DNA from: DTU072 sp050309775
GTDB lineage: Bacteria; Bacillota; Clostridia; Christensenellales; DTU072
Length of the DNA stretch: 64,000 nt
NCBI GenBank assembly: GCA_050309775.1
Contig: JBNRMV010000005.1
Span: forward strand, 62,001-126,000
Direction: 5' to 3'
The notes under the pieces are model-generated. The model was given only the letters and a program-made list of their open reading frames with translations. It did no database searches and had not been told where the DNA came from. This document shows positions 44,868-54,694 of the stretch, piece after piece. The number at the start of each line of letters is the position of its first letter. Positions within the stretch are counted from its first letter, which is position 1. Made by a program: the position numbers and the translations under genes.

Positions 44868-44896
44868 TTTTACCTCACTTATTTGCGTAAAATTAT

Positions 44897-45532
44897 TTAA
44901 TTGTATATTGCCTTGAACAAGTCAAACATATCTTGTTCGCTGAATTGCTCTTTCTGCGCCTTTGCTTTCACGGAGTCCTCAATGAACTTGCGGCAACTTT
45001 CTTCCATTATGCTGATAACTTCAAAAGCCTTGTCTATGTCTGCGCCGCATGCGGCTACGCCATGGTTTGCCATTATGCAGCCGTTTCTGTCTTGCATAGC
45101 TCTGACTGCGCCCTCTCCAAGCGACTTTGTCGATGGCAAAGAATATTTTGCAATTTTGATACTTCCGCCTACCAAACTCTGCATTTCGGGAGACATAACC
45201 GGCACTTCAATACGCGCGCTGGCTACTGAACAGCAGTATGAAGGATGCGAATGTATGACGGCATTTATGTCTTTTCGGGTGCGGAGAATGCCTGCGTGCA
45301 AGTCTTTCTCCGACGAGGGTTTGCGGTGTCCTTTGTACTCCATGGTAAAAATATCCATGAGTACAAGGTCCTCGGGTTGCAACCTGTTATAGTCCAATCC
45401 CGACGGAGTCAGCAGCATTGTGCGCTCGTCCACCCTTACGGATATATTGCCCCAGGTCCCCTGAACTAAGTTGCTTGAAACCAGCCTTTTCCCTGATGCT
45501 ATTATTAGTTCCCTTATTTTGTTTTCTGTCAT
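44897..45532 (-). CDS. Class II aldolase/epimerase (FucA/AraD family)
   Basis: 211 residues. Zinc aldolase family including L-fuculose-1-phosphate aldolase and L-ribulose-5-phosphate 4-epimerase. The active site is intact: GNISVR and TPSGLDY for phosphate binding, catalytic Glu75 in KPSSEKDLH, zinc ligands His94 and His96 (HSHPSY) and His157 (ANHGVAACG). It likely cleaves a ketose phosphate made by the upstream FGGY kinase to DHAP or glycolaldehyde phosphate plus an aldehyde. The ATG overlaps the stop of its inactive-looking paralogue (ATGA). Confidence 0.92.
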   Translation of the reverse strand: MTENKIRELIIASGKRLVSSNLVQGTWGNISVRVDERTMLLTPSGLDYNRLQPEDLVLMDIFTMEYKGHRKPSSEKDLHAGILRTRKDINAVIHSHPSYCCSVASARIEVPVMSPEMQSLVGGSIKIAKYSLPSTKSLGEGAVRAMQDRNGCIMANHGVAACGADIDKAFEVISIMEESCRKFIEDSVKAKAQKEQFSEQDMFDLFKAIYN

Positions 45533-46113
45533 CTTTGCATTTCCTTTAATTTTGTTTCTTGGTCAAGTTTGGAATACTTTTTCTTATAAAAAATATGCAT
45601 CAACACGGCCTCGACTTTTTTGATTGGTTTTGCTCCGCCTATCATTGCGCTTTCGATAAAAGCCTTGCTTCCTTTCTCCAATACCAAAGTCGTCGTATCC
45701 GCCTCGTCAAGCGTTCTGCCCACCGCCAAAGCTCCGCTGTTTTTTATGAAACAACCGTGTCTGCCGGCAATTGCGCGCAATATGGAAAAAGCATTCTTGC
45801 TCTTTGCGCAGCGTACCGACGGACCGACTATTTGGGCAAGGTCGTCAAGCAACGGCGGCATGGTTGCCGCAGTCTGGGACACTATGGTGGTATAATTTTG
45901 TGAACTCATTATTACGGCATTCATTTGTTTCTTATTTTGCAATACGCTGCTTATTATGGCAATGTCGCCGCCGTGTTTGTCTGCAAAGGCATATTCTGTT
46001 ATGCCCGTTCCCGGTGCGGCAACTATAAATTTTTCTCCGTTTCTTAAGGCAATTGTTGCATTCTTATCGTACTTTTCAAAATAGCTGTAAACTTGTTGAT
46101 TGAGTTTTGTCAT
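45529..46113 (-). CDS. Class II aldolase-like protein without zinc ligands (pseudoenzyme)
   Basis: 194 residues from MTKLNQQV, four bases after the kinase stop; longer starts would overlap the kinase. The fold pattern follows its downstream neighbour: AVIMSSQNYTTIVS aligns with AVIHSHPSYCCSVA, and FIKNSGALAVG with IMANHGVAACG. By this alignment all three zinc histidines are lost (Met69, Ser71, Ser126) and the SSE..LH segment is absent. It probably serves as a non-catalytic partner or regulator of the active aldolase. It is co-transcribed between kinase and aldolase. Not a degraded gene: the frame is open and it has a C-terminal Lys-rich tail of its own. Confidence 0.72.
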   Translation of the reverse strand: MTKLNQQVYSYFEKYDKNATIALRNGEKFIVAAPGTGITEYAFADKHGGDIAIISSVLQNKKQMNAVIMSSQNYTTIVSQTAATMPPLLDDLAQIVGPSVRCAKSKNAFSILRAIAGRHGCFIKNSGALAVGRTLDEADTTTLVLEKGSKAFIESAMIGGAKPIKKVEAVLMHIFYKKKYSKLDQETKLKEMQR

Positions 46114-46117
46114 TTTA

Positions 46118-47647
46118 TTAGTTTTCTCCTTCAAATCGTCCGCCATTGGCTCTTTTGTATGCCTTGCGCAGCCCATAATATACATCTTTGTAGCTGCGGA
46201 ATAATTCATCATAAATCTTTTTGTTTTCGGGATTGGGTTTGTAGACCTTTTTTACTTTGGCAAAGCGCTTAGCTTCTGAAAAGTCCTTCAATACGCCCAA
46301 ACCTATAAGCGCAGTAATGGCGCCGCCCAGCGCGCCTGCGCTTCTGGCATTCTCTACAACGCCGAACTCAATGCCGGTAATGTCGGCAACAATTTGCATC
46401 CAGCTGTCGTTTTGCGCTCCGCCGCCTATTATGCGCAATCGGTCGCAAGGCAAGCCATAATCCCTCTTAAAGTTTTCGAGAATCCACCGCAAATTATAAG
46501 CTATACCTTCGTATACGGCTTTCATAAAATGCTCTCTGGTATGCTCTGGGTTTATGTTAAACAGCGTTGCCCTTGTTGTTGTCGTACTTACGGGACATCT
46601 CTCGCCCAGCATCCACGGCGTACAAATAAGGTGGTCTGAGCCTGCCGGTATGTTCTCTATTTGCTTATACATATACTCATAGATACCGTCGCCAAGTTCT
46701 TTGACCTCTCTTGAGAAAAACTGCTCAATTATCCATTGTATATTTGAGCCTGCCGCCTCTGTGATGCCTACTACCAGATTCATATTGGGGTCTGCGCTTT
46801 GGATAGCCGCTGCGCCGTTCTTGAATTTTGTTTCGCTCTTTGACGACGCGCACACCCATGCTGAAGTTCCCAAATAAATGTGTATCTCTCCGTCCTCTGT
46901 CATACCGCTGCCGATACATGCGCTTTGCACATCGTCACAGCCGCCAAACACGGGCATGCCTGCATACAATCCAAGCTCTTCTGCCGCCTTGTTTGTCAAG
47001 CCTCCCACCAAATCGGTGCTTTTCACCAGCGGAGGCAGCTTTTTTGTGTCAAGTCCGGTAAGACCCAACACTGACAAAAACTCCTTCTTCTTCAAATCCA
47101 TACCGTAAGAAGACGCGCCGCTCAGTTCGGCAACCATTTTTCCCGTGCATTTGTATTTTAAGAAGCCGTTGACATCAAGAAAGTATTTTGTATTCTTATA
47201 GATATCAGGGCGCTCCTCTTTCAGCCAAATGAGCTTTGCAATAACATCCTTGCCCATTATCGGCGTGCCTGACAGCAAGGTGAATATGCGCTTGCCGCCC
47301 AGCTTTTTCATTATGCTTTGAGCCTGCTTGCCCGCCCTGCCGTCCACCCAGGAAATGTTGTTGTAAAGTGTGTTGCCCTTTGCGTCAACTGGAATGATAC
47401 CCATGGCTTGTGTGGCAAAAACCATGCCCTTTATGTACTTGGCGTCAACTTTTGTCTTTTTCAGCAATCCTTTTGTTGCCTCGCAGACGCCCTGCCAATA
47501 CTCATCGGGGTCTTGCTCCACCCACGCAGGATTGGGATAATATGTCTTGTAGGGCGCTGAAAAACTGCCTATCAGATTGCCTTCAAAATCTACCAGAACA
47601 GCCTTGACTGAGCTTGTACCCATGTCATGAGATATTATGTAACTCAT
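46118..47647 (-). CDS. FGGY-family carbohydrate kinase (xylulokinase-like)
   Basis: 509 residues, normal for FGGY kinases. The N-terminal phosphate loop HDMGTSSVKAV, WVDGRAGKQA, the catalytic Asp in FGGCDDVQSACIG and a C-terminal IIGGGAQNDSWMQIVADITG that is the second FGGY signature region are all present. It phosphorylates a sugar or polyol, probably giving the substrate of the adjacent aldolase. The exact sugar cannot be named. ATGA overlap with the aminotransferase. Confidence 0.93.
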   Translation of the reverse strand: MSYIISHDMGTSSVKAVLVDFEGNLIGSFSAPYKTYYPNPAWVEQDPDEYWQGVCEATKGLLKKTKVDAKYIKGMVFATQAMGIIPVDAKGNTLYNNISWVDGRAGKQAQSIMKKLGGKRIFTLLSGTPIMGKDVIAKLIWLKEERPDIYKNTKYFLDVNGFLKYKCTGKMVAELSGASSYGMDLKKKEFLSVLGLTGLDTKKLPPLVKSTDLVGGLTNKAAEELGLYAGMPVFGGCDDVQSACIGSGMTEDGEIHIYLGTSAWVCASSKSETKFKNGAAAIQSADPNMNLVVGITEAAGSNIQWIIEQFFSREVKELGDGIYEYMYKQIENIPAGSDHLICTPWMLGERCPVSTTTTRATLFNINPEHTREHFMKAVYEGIAYNLRWILENFKRDYGLPCDRLRIIGGGAQNDSWMQIVADITGIEFGVVENARSAGALGGAITALIGLGVLKDFSEAKRFAKVKKVYKPNPENKKIYDELFRSYKDVYYGLRKAYKRANGGRFEGEN

Positions 47648-49140
47648 TTCTTTGTTATTCCTTTATCTGTTTTTACGACATTTTTGAAGACATTTTCAAA
47701 GCGTTCAAGCGCTTCGTCAATGACCTCGTCAGTATCTGCAAGCGATGTATAAAGCCTTGAGCCTGCAAGCGTGACAATGCCGTTTGCCATATATGCCGCT
47801 CCCATATGCTCCATAGCCGTCTTTCTTTCAAGCATATTCTTTTTGTTCTTAAGCAGACCAATGAGGGATTTTATTACGCTCATTGATGAGAAATCAAAGC
47901 TCATTGCGCCCGTACATTCAAGGTGAACTATGCTTCCCTGATTGTATACTACATAGGGCAGACTGTATTTGTCAATAAGTCCTTGTAGCCCCTCTGTCAG
48001 CCTGTCGCCGGCAAGTCCGGCTTTTACGCAAGCGTCTGTTCTTTCGATTTCTTTTATGGTGAGATATCCTGCCAAAGATGAAAGCGGGTTTGCCGCCAGC
48101 GTGCCGCCGACATATGCTCTGTGTTTTATGCTTGCCACACCTGCCGCCATAAGTTCGGCATATTCTTTCTTGCCGCCCACGCCGCCGGCTGCGGGATAAC
48201 CGCCTGCTATGACCTTGCCGAAAATCGTCAAATCGGGGGATATTCCGAAATAGCCCTGCGCTCCGCCTAAACCGATTCTGAAGCCCGTAACAACCTCGTC
48301 AAAAATCAGCAATGCGCCATATTTTGTGCAAAGTTCACGCACGCCCTTGTTGTATTCATAAGCTACCGGTCTTGTGCCGCTCTCAGGTCCTACCGGCTCA
48401 AGGATTACTGCCGCCGTACCGCCGCGCAAACGGTTGAGTTTGAGCATTTTTTCAAGCATACCCAAATCGTTCGGGCGCACCTCGTCGGTGAGGCTATAAC
48501 ACTTTCTTGGAATGCCATGAGATTCTAAGAAACCGCGCGAGCCGGGAATTTTCAGACCATAAACCATTTGGTCAGACCAGCCGTGGTAGGCTCCGCCTAT
48601 TTTTATTATTCTCTTTTTGTTGGTGGCAATTCTTGATATGCGCAACGACGCCATAACTGCCTCAGTGCCGGAACCCAGCATTCTGAACATCTCAACATTG
48701 GGCATATGTTTATTTATTTCTTTGGCAATAAGCATCTCTGCTTCATGTAGCAGTCCGGTTACTGGTCCGCATTCGTTGAGCAATTCAATAACTTTTTCTC
48801 TTACGCCCTGATAATTTGAGCCAAGTATTGTAGGGCCGCCGGCTTGAAGGAAGTCAATATATTTGTTGCCGTCCTTGTCATACATATAGGCGCCCTGCGC
48901 TTTCTCTATGCAAATAGGAAAGGGGTAATTAAAAGCTAGATTGTGCTGTACACCGCCTGGAATAAACTTTTTTGCTTCGTCAAACACCTCTTTGGACTTT
49001 ACGCATTTTTCTTCAAAGTACTTTAGTACCTCTTTAAGCGCCTCCGGGCTGATTTCGTAAATAGGTTGTGCCGTGAGGTTTTTTAGCCTTTTGTTGATGT
49101 CTTCGGGTTTTTCCCAATTAGTGATACCGTATCCGCTCAT
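47644..49140 (-). CDS. Class III (HemL-like) PLP aminotransferase
   Basis: 498 residues. Resembles glutamate-1-semialdehyde aminomutase and related omega-aminotransferases: PGGVQHNLAFNYPFP, KYIDFLQAGGPTILG, LGSGTEAVMASLRISR, GAYHGWSD, LIFDEVVTGFRIGLGGAQ and the PLP-binding Lys in FGKVIAGGYPA. It is ~65 residues longer than HemL, with an N-terminal helical extension, and no other heme genes are nearby, so a sugar or amino-sugar role within this operon is more likely. RBS AAGGAGA. It starts 26 bases after the Ig-protein gene. Confidence 0.9.
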   Translation of the reverse strand: MSGYGITNWEKPEDINKRLKNLTAQPIYEISPEALKEVLKYFEEKCVKSKEVFDEAKKFIPGGVQHNLAFNYPFPICIEKAQGAYMYDKDGNKYIDFLQAGGPTILGSNYQGVREKVIELLNECGPVTGLLHEAEMLIAKEINKHMPNVEMFRMLGSGTEAVMASLRISRIATNKKRIIKIGGAYHGWSDQMVYGLKIPGSRGFLESHGIPRKCYSLTDEVRPNDLGMLEKMLKLNRLRGGTAAVILEPVGPESGTRPVAYEYNKGVRELCTKYGALLIFDEVVTGFRIGLGGAQGYFGISPDLTIFGKVIAGGYPAAGGVGGKKEYAELMAAGVASIKHRAYVGGTLAANPLSSLAGYLTIKEIERTDACVKAGLAGDRLTEGLQGLIDKYSLPYVVYNQGSIVHLECTGAMSFDFSSMSVIKSLIGLLKNKKNMLERKTAMEHMGAAYMANGIVTLAGSRLYTSLADTDEVIDEALERFENVFKNVVKTDKGITKK

Positions 49141-49166
49141 TTTTTATCTCCTTATATTTGTATTTT

Positions 49167-52100
49167 TTAAGTAATTTGCAACAAGCATTCCCACTCTATC
49201 AGTTCGTCAAAGCCCGTCTTCGCCTTGAAGTTGTGGGTTATTCTCGCTCTGTAAAGCCCTGATGCAGTCGGATATTCGCCGCGTTCAAGAGCAATTTCTT
49301 GGTCTCCTACTATTCTATAATAGCGTATTTCTTCCTGTTGGAACGCCTTAAGCGCTCCGTTCTCTACATCGCGGAAACTTGCCTGCACTCTCTTTGGTGT
49401 GCCATCTCCGCCTGTTACGACGACATAGTAATCCTTTCCGTTGTACGATATCTTTTCGGAGGCTGTTTCTTGGAAGACTACTTCAATTATTTCTTTCGGC
49501 GCAATGATATAATTCTGTTTTTCAAAGTTAATAAAATAATTGGGATTTATGAGAGATTTTTCTGCGCCAAGGTCAATCCTCGTTTCATAACCGCTCAAAG
49601 TTGTCGCAGGCAAATTCAATATGTCTTCTTCCATATCAAATCCCGAAATAGGAGTGTTGTCTAAAGAGTACATAACATCTTGGCTTTGGTGGTTGGAGCG
49701 GAACACATATCCGCTGAACAGTTCTATTGCAAAGAACAATTCGGCATCTCTTACTGCTATCAAACCGCCGGACGGCACATAGTATGACAATACTTCGGTG
49801 CCCTCTCCGTAAGTTCTGTAATTTACGCCAATGACTTGTTCAAAGTCCAGCAGTTCAACCTTTTTCTGAATGGCGTCGGGGAATTGCGGCATATCGCTTT
49901 GTTGGATTTCATAAATGCGAACCATCTGATTGCCATAATTGTCATATACGGGATTGCCCGACCCGTCGGTATAAGGCACGGTATAAGACCACCACGAATT
50001 TGTCATAACCTGAACAATTTCGTCTTTTATGGCGTTCAAATCGTTTGAGCCCCATCTTGTCAAAATTACTTCAAAACCATTGTAAGTGGGGCTGGCAAGA
50101 ATCATATTCAAGCTGCCATCGGACAGCATTCTTTGTTCGATATAATTGCTTACTAAATAAACAGCCCTGCCGTTGTCACTGGTATGGAATCTCCACACAA
50201 CAGCGTCTTTGTTTGGCACAACGGTAATTACATTTATGAATTTGTTTATGATGCGGAACTCTTGCTGCGCATAATTTATGGCATTGTAGTATCTGTTGCC
50301 CTCTACTCTTACAAGAATAAAATATTTGTTGCCGTTTTGGGGCGGTGTTGTGGGGTAATTTGCGCTGGTCATAATCAGCTGTTCATTTATGTAGCCCACA
50401 GCGCCGTTCGCCAACACAAGTTTTATGAAATATGCGCTGCCGTCAGTGTATCGCAAAAACCTGATATTACCCTCGTCGTCAAGCGTCAGCTCCTCGCTGA
50501 ACCCTTCCGGCAACGCAGGCAATATGTCATGCAGGTTTATGTAATATGTGCCAATCTGCGGCAGCGCAAAACCTGCGGTGTTCTTTCCGGGCAGAGGCAC
50601 AATCGAATCGTCCTCAAACCCTGCGACTTTATTGTCGACAGACGAATACGGCATCGACACATCGCCATAGAATGAAATTGTTGAATAATAATTTATTTTG
50701 GCATTGATTTTTTTGTAGATTTTTATGTTATAGCTGTATGTCAATCCCATATAAGTTATGGTAATCATTCTTGTCTTAAAGTCCTCGTCTGCGGCATAAT
50801 CTTCTTCCGACAAACTTTCGTCAAAACCGGAAATGGTGATGCCTTCGACGAGCATGGGCATTATGTCCCACCAGGTTTCTTCGGAATCGGTATAACGGAA
50901 AATTCTGCGCACAGTGCCGCCCGTCAGGTCAAGTTTTTCTTTCAGCATGTAATTTATTTTTGGGGTGTCTTCAAGAATGACGGCTTGCAAAACGCTGTCA
51001 AGCACTCTTACATATGCCTTTTTTGTGGCGTTGTTGTAGGTAATTGTCACCTCTCTGTCGCCCAAGGTTATGTCCGACTCCTCATAATTTATCATTTTGT
51101 CAGTCAGCGGTATAACTCTTATTTCTGGCACATTCTTGAATTTGACATAAATATATTTGTCGACAAGATTGAGTTTCATTCCTTTCGATACTGTTGCTAT
51201 CAGGTCGCTTGGCGGCGCACTGGGGTCGTCGGGGTCGGTCAGATAAATGGCCTCAATCGTGTTCAGAATGACCTCAATCTGATAAGATACCGTAATCGGC
51301 TCAGCTTGATTGTAATAATCTCTATAACTCAAAACAACCGTCTGTTTTTCTCCGTATCTTCTGAAATCTATGCTTGATTTGTTGTAGCTCCAGCCATAGC
51401 TGCCCGAGCCGTCAGGCTGAAGCGTAATGCCTATTTGTTCTTCATTTGAACCGTCGTTGAAACGCTTGTTTATTCTTATGCCCGTCAGGTCAAGCTGATT
51501 GTCGACGCCGTAGACATACAAAGTTTTTGGGTTTTGCAAAATCGACACTTCTATGACTTGTTTGGGAATGACGATAATAGAAAAACTCTCATTCACAACG
51601 CCTTTGTAGCGGAAACGCAATGTCTGCGGTCCTACCTGGTACGGGTCGTATCTATATAGCATTTCGGCGGTCACGGGTATGGTGTCGGTAATGTTGCTGT
51701 TGCGCCAGCGCACACGCAGCGACAAGCCCCTGAAGTCAAGCGGCTGGTTTTGGAAATAGGTTGTCTTTTCTGTGCCGTCACGCACAAGCTGCAATGATTC
51801 GACCAGTTTGTCCGCGACATAATAATCAAATTGTATGGAGGCGCCCTTGAATACAAGCGTAGCTTTGTAGGGTTGTTCCCTGACCATGCTGTTGCCGTCG
51901 GACTCCTCGTCGTTCAATATTTGGGCTTTGTCAATGCCCGTGCCTACTATGTCGCCAAGCGCATAAACCATTTTTGTCTTGTTGTTCATATATGCCGTCA
52001 TGATGCCGCCGGCAGGATTTATGAGCGCGCCTTGCGCAACATAGACATTTGTCGGAGGCTCAAGCTCAATATAAACAACCGACAACGGCAACACGGTGAC

Positions 52101-53888
52101 ATTCAGCGCAATGGATTCTACTCCGAAAAGTGAAAATGTTATAAGTTTTGGGTTGTCTGCGGATGTGGCTTCGGTACATTCAAGCGTAACATCGGGAGAG
52201 AGCATCCTTGCTTCTACCGCCGCCCACGGGTCCCTGTCTCCGTTGTCATAAATCATACGGTACTTTATGAAAGAAATATTGACTTTGTCGCCGACAATAT
52301 ATTCCTTGTCGGTAACATCGCCATAGTTCATGAGTTCCATGCTGACGGGCGCGCGGCTGACAACTTTTACATTCAGCGGAATGCTCCAGCTGGGGTCTTC
52401 CATATATATGACCGTCAACTCATAATCCCCCGCTGAAGATATATCCAGCGTTCTTCTGGGCTCCACCGCGTCTTCGGCAAGAATTCGGAAACTCTTTGCC
52501 GTAACATGAATGACTTGTTGGTTTACGCCGTCAATTTCTTCGACTGTGTTTACGCTTGCGGTGATTGTTACGGTATAAACCTCGCCCCTTCTCACTTCGA
52601 TAAGACTTCTTTCGCCGCTTTTTATGACGGCTACGGCTGCGCCGCTTTTGTCGGTGGCGGTGATTTTTATTTCGGGGTCGGTGTCATAGTCATATAAAGA
52701 ATCCGAAATACGGATATTGTAGTCCAACATACAGTCGCCCACAGGCACATCTTTTTTCTCAAGGGGCTCGATTGTCAACCCTCTTATTTCCGACTTTTCT
52801 GTGCTTTGGACATTGTAGACCTTCAGCAGGTTGTCGCTCATGACATAGTTCTGCGTTGTGCCGTCGTCAAAAGTCACTTCAACTATGCCGCTTGAAAGGT
52901 CAATGGTATCTCCCTGAATAATGTTTTGGAGAGAAGTTTTTGCCGTGCGCACTTCAGCCCTCACCAAATTGCCTTGTTCGTCATATTGCGCTGCCTCAAG
53001 CAAAATACCGTTTGTTTGCGGATATTGTATTATTCTCATGCTCTTGTATTTGCGGTAAAGTACCTGCGTCTTGAATGTGGTGGTAAAGACTTGGTTTTCG
53101 GGGTATTTTGTGTAAGTCAACTTGACATCGGTGGACGGTGTGGCTCTGGTATTGTCAAACTCAAATGACAGATTGTCAATCAAGCGCTGATTTATGTCCT
53201 CAGTTTTGCCGTTGTTGTAATGGAAAGTAATGACCATGCCCATCGGATTGATATCATGTCCGACATAGACGGCCTTGTTCGTCGGCGGTGTCTTGACAGA
53301 AATGCCGATAAGCTGTTTTGGCACAACGGTTATGGGAATATCTAAAGACTCTGTTCTGTATGTAATCTTTACGGTTTGCGGTCCGACTATGTTCGGGTCA
53401 TAATGGGTGACATTGTTGTCAAGAAGCGGCATTGTGATAGTTCTGCCCCCCTCAAACTCTACAATAATTGTGCCGCCGTCAACGACAAAATCGGTGCCTT
53501 CAATATATACATTCTTGGTGGGATAAGAACCTATTTGTACTTTCTTTATTATGAGGTCAAGCACTTCGATATTAAAAGAAGTGGAAACATTTTTATAATT
53601 TATTTTTACGGAAATAACTCCGGGCTTGTCGGTGCTGAAAGACGGGTCAACCATACTGCTAGTGACGGGAATCTGGTCAATGTTGCCGTCATTGTACTGA
53701 ACATAAAGAACGGCTGTTTCTAAATTGAGTTCGTCACCGACAAAATAAAAATACTGCTGCATACCGTCGACAGAAATACTTTCGACCTTAGCCTCTGCCA
53801 ACACCATATCGGTAACGCAGGCATTCAGCAAAACCATGAGCAGCAGTATGAATATTGTTGTTAGTAGCCTTTTCTTCACTTGGTTCAT
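49167..53888 (-). CDS. Large Ig-like repeat surface lipoprotein
   Basis: 1573 residues from MNQVKKRLL, where a compact lipoprotein signal ends in LLNAC (Cys 24). An ATG 51 bases upstream (53939) is possible and would lie almost at the transcript start; GGAG before the chosen ATG is rather close. The mature protein is a string of roughly a dozen Big_3-like Ig domains (patterns such as YVEGTDFVVDGGTIIVEFEGG and VGPQTVKITY), followed by a C-terminal MBG-like beta region. It is a smaller relative of the giant lipoprotein. It shares a transcript with the aminotransferase-kinase-aldolase genes, suggesting it binds the polymer or sugar those enzymes use. Confidence 0.82.
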   Translation of the reverse strand: MNQVKKRLLTTIFILLLMVLLNACVTDMVLAEAKVESISVDGMQQYFYFVGDELNLETAVLYVQYNDGNIDQIPVTSSMVDPSFSTDKPGVISVKINYKNVSTSFNIEVLDLIIKKVQIGSYPTKNVYIEGTDFVVDGGTIIVEFEGGRTITMPLLDNNVTHYDPNIVGPQTVKITYRTESLDIPITVVPKQLIGISVKTPPTNKAVYVGHDINPMGMVITFHYNNGKTEDINQRLIDNLSFEFDNTRATPSTDVKLTYTKYPENQVFTTTFKTQVLYRKYKSMRIIQYPQTNGILLEAAQYDEQGNLVRAEVRTAKTSLQNIIQGDTIDLSSGIVEVTFDDGTTQNYVMSDNLLKVYNVQSTEKSEIRGLTIEPLEKKDVPVGDCMLDYNIRISDSLYDYDTDPEIKITATDKSGAAVAVIKSGERSLIEVRRGEVYTVTITASVNTVEEIDGVNQQVIHVTAKSFRILAEDAVEPRRTLDISSAGDYELTVIYMEDPSWSIPLNVKVVSRAPVSMELMNYGDVTDKEYIVGDKVNISFIKYRMIYDNGDRDPWAAVEARMLSPDVTLECTEATSADNPKLITFSLFGVESIALNVTVLPLSVVYIELEPPTNVYVAQGALINPAGGIMTAYMNNKTKMVYALGDIVGTGIDKAQILNDEESDGNSMVREQPYKATLVFKGASIQFDYYVADKLVESLQLVRDGTEKTTYFQNQPLDFRGLSLRVRWRNSNITDTIPVTAEMLYRYDPYQVGPQTLRFRYKGVVNESFSIIVIPKQVIEVSILQNPKTLYVYGVDNQLDLTGIRINKRFNDGSNEEQIGITLQPDGSGSYGWSYNKSSIDFRRYGEKQTVVLSYRDYYNQAEPITVSYQIEVILNTIEAIYLTDPDDPSAPPSDLIATVSKGMKLNLVDKYIYVKFKNVPEIRVIPLTDKMINYEESDITLGDREVTITYNNATKKAYVRVLDSVLQAVILEDTPKINYMLKEKLDLTGGTVRRIFRYTDSEETWWDIMPMLVEGITISGFDESLSEEDYAADEDFKTRMITITYMGLTYSYNIKIYKKINAKINYYSTISFYGDVSMPYSSVDNKVAGFEDDSIVPLPGKNTAGFALPQIGTYYINLHDILPALPEGFSEELTLDDEGNIRFLRYTDGSAYFIKLVLANGAVGYINEQLIMTSANYPTTPPQNGNKYFILVRVEGNRYYNAINYAQQEFRIINKFINVITVVPNKDAVVWRFHTSDNGRAVYLVSNYIEQRMLSDGSLNMILASPTYNGFEVILTRWGSNDLNAIKDEIVQVMTNSWWSYTVPYTDGSGNPVYDNYGNQMVRIYEIQQSDMPQFPDAIQKKVELLDFEQVIGVNYRTYGEGTEVLSYYVPSGGLIAVRDAELFFAIELFSGYVFRSNHQSQDVMYSLDNTPISGFDMEEDILNLPATTLSGYETRIDLGAEKSLINPNYFINFEKQNYIIAPKEIIEVVFQETASEKISYNGKDYYVVVTGGDGTPKRVQASFRDVENGALKAFQQEEIRYYRIVGDQEIALERGEYPTASGLYRARITHNFKAKTGFDELIEWECLLQIT

Positions 53889-53947
53889 TCTCCGTTTGTT
53901 CGCTGAAAATTCGCAGATTAAAAAATCATGCATTTTCATACATATAT

Positions 53948-53976
53948 ATTATAATATATGTATAACAGCTTTGCAA
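53948..53976 (-). promoter_or_regulatory. Promoter of the ~10 kb Ig-protein/sugar operon
   Basis: TTGCAA, 17 bases, TATAAT on the minus strand; same hexamers and spacing as the ion transporter promoter at 10627-10655. No other convincing promoter or terminator appears until 43799. Confidence 0.7.
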
Positions 53977-54043
53977 GAGTAAAATATAGATAAAATAAAT
54001 AAATGACTTTGTCACCTTATACAGAATAAAGGCCCGTCAAAGG

Positions 54044-54691
54044 TTATTTTTCCATATGCAACTTTGCCACCGCTTCCAACGCATAATCAATTTTGTTTGT
54101 CGTTATGTTGGCAAGCTCTTTGCGCTTCAGCAATCTGTCCAGTTCGGCGGGATTATCCACGGTAAAAACCGACAGTTTCAAGCCGATTCTGGCCGCCTCG
54201 TCAAGCATCTTTTCGTTGCAGTATCTATAATTGAGATTCAGACCTTTTATTCTTTGGTTGTTTTGGGCATCTATAATGCTCTTTATGGTTACCAAATTCT
54301 TAACTTTAGGTTTTTGGGGAAAAAAGCCGACATTCAGATACACCTGACCGGCATCAAGGTAGTGCAAATCTTTCTTTTTTACTGAGCCGGTAAAAATTAT
54401 TTTGTCCTCAACGCCCTTTTCTTTTGCCAGCGCCAGTACCGACTGCACCAAGCCGCCTCTTTTTACATCGCAGTTGACCATAAAATCATACTTTTTTATG
54501 TACTCAAATACAAAATTTAATGTCAGCGCCTTTTTCGGAAAAAGGCGGGGCAAGTGTGAGATATACAGCAAGCCGCCTCGCTTGTATATATCCACTTCTA
54601 TGACATCGGCTGCAAAATCTCTGATGACATCAAAATATTTCGTTGAGTTGCGGCCGGTTCCCAATGCGCCGCCATGAGCTGTTAGCAACAT
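54044..54691 (-). CDS. Glycerophosphodiester phosphodiesterase family protein
   Basis: 215 residues of a TIM-barrel GDPD. The N-terminal TAHGGALGTGRNST stands for HRGxxxxxPENT, IEVDIY for the metal-binding ExD, ISHLP for the second catalytic His and NCDVK for the third acid position. Arg of HRG is Gly here and PENT is poorly kept, so substrate preference may differ from glycerophosphocholine-type enzymes. It starts three bases after the PHP gene, last in a four-gene operon with PfkB kinase. Confidence 0.82.
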   Translation of the reverse strand: MLLTAHGGALGTGRNSTKYFDVIRDFAADVIEVDIYKRGGLLYISHLPRLFPKKALTLNFVFEYIKKYDFMVNCDVKRGGLVQSVLALAKEKGVEDKIIFTGSVKKKDLHYLDAGQVYLNVGFFPQKPKVKNLVTIKSIIDAQNNQRIKGLNLNYRYCNEKMLDEAARIGLKLSVFTVDNPAELDRLLKRKELANITTNKIDYALEAVAKLHMEK

Positions 54692-54694
54692 AAC

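Noticed and set aside
47644..49140. Naming the aminotransferase hemL (heme synthesis)
   Set aside because: It is longer than HemL and lies in a sugar kinase/aldolase operon with no heme genes nearby.
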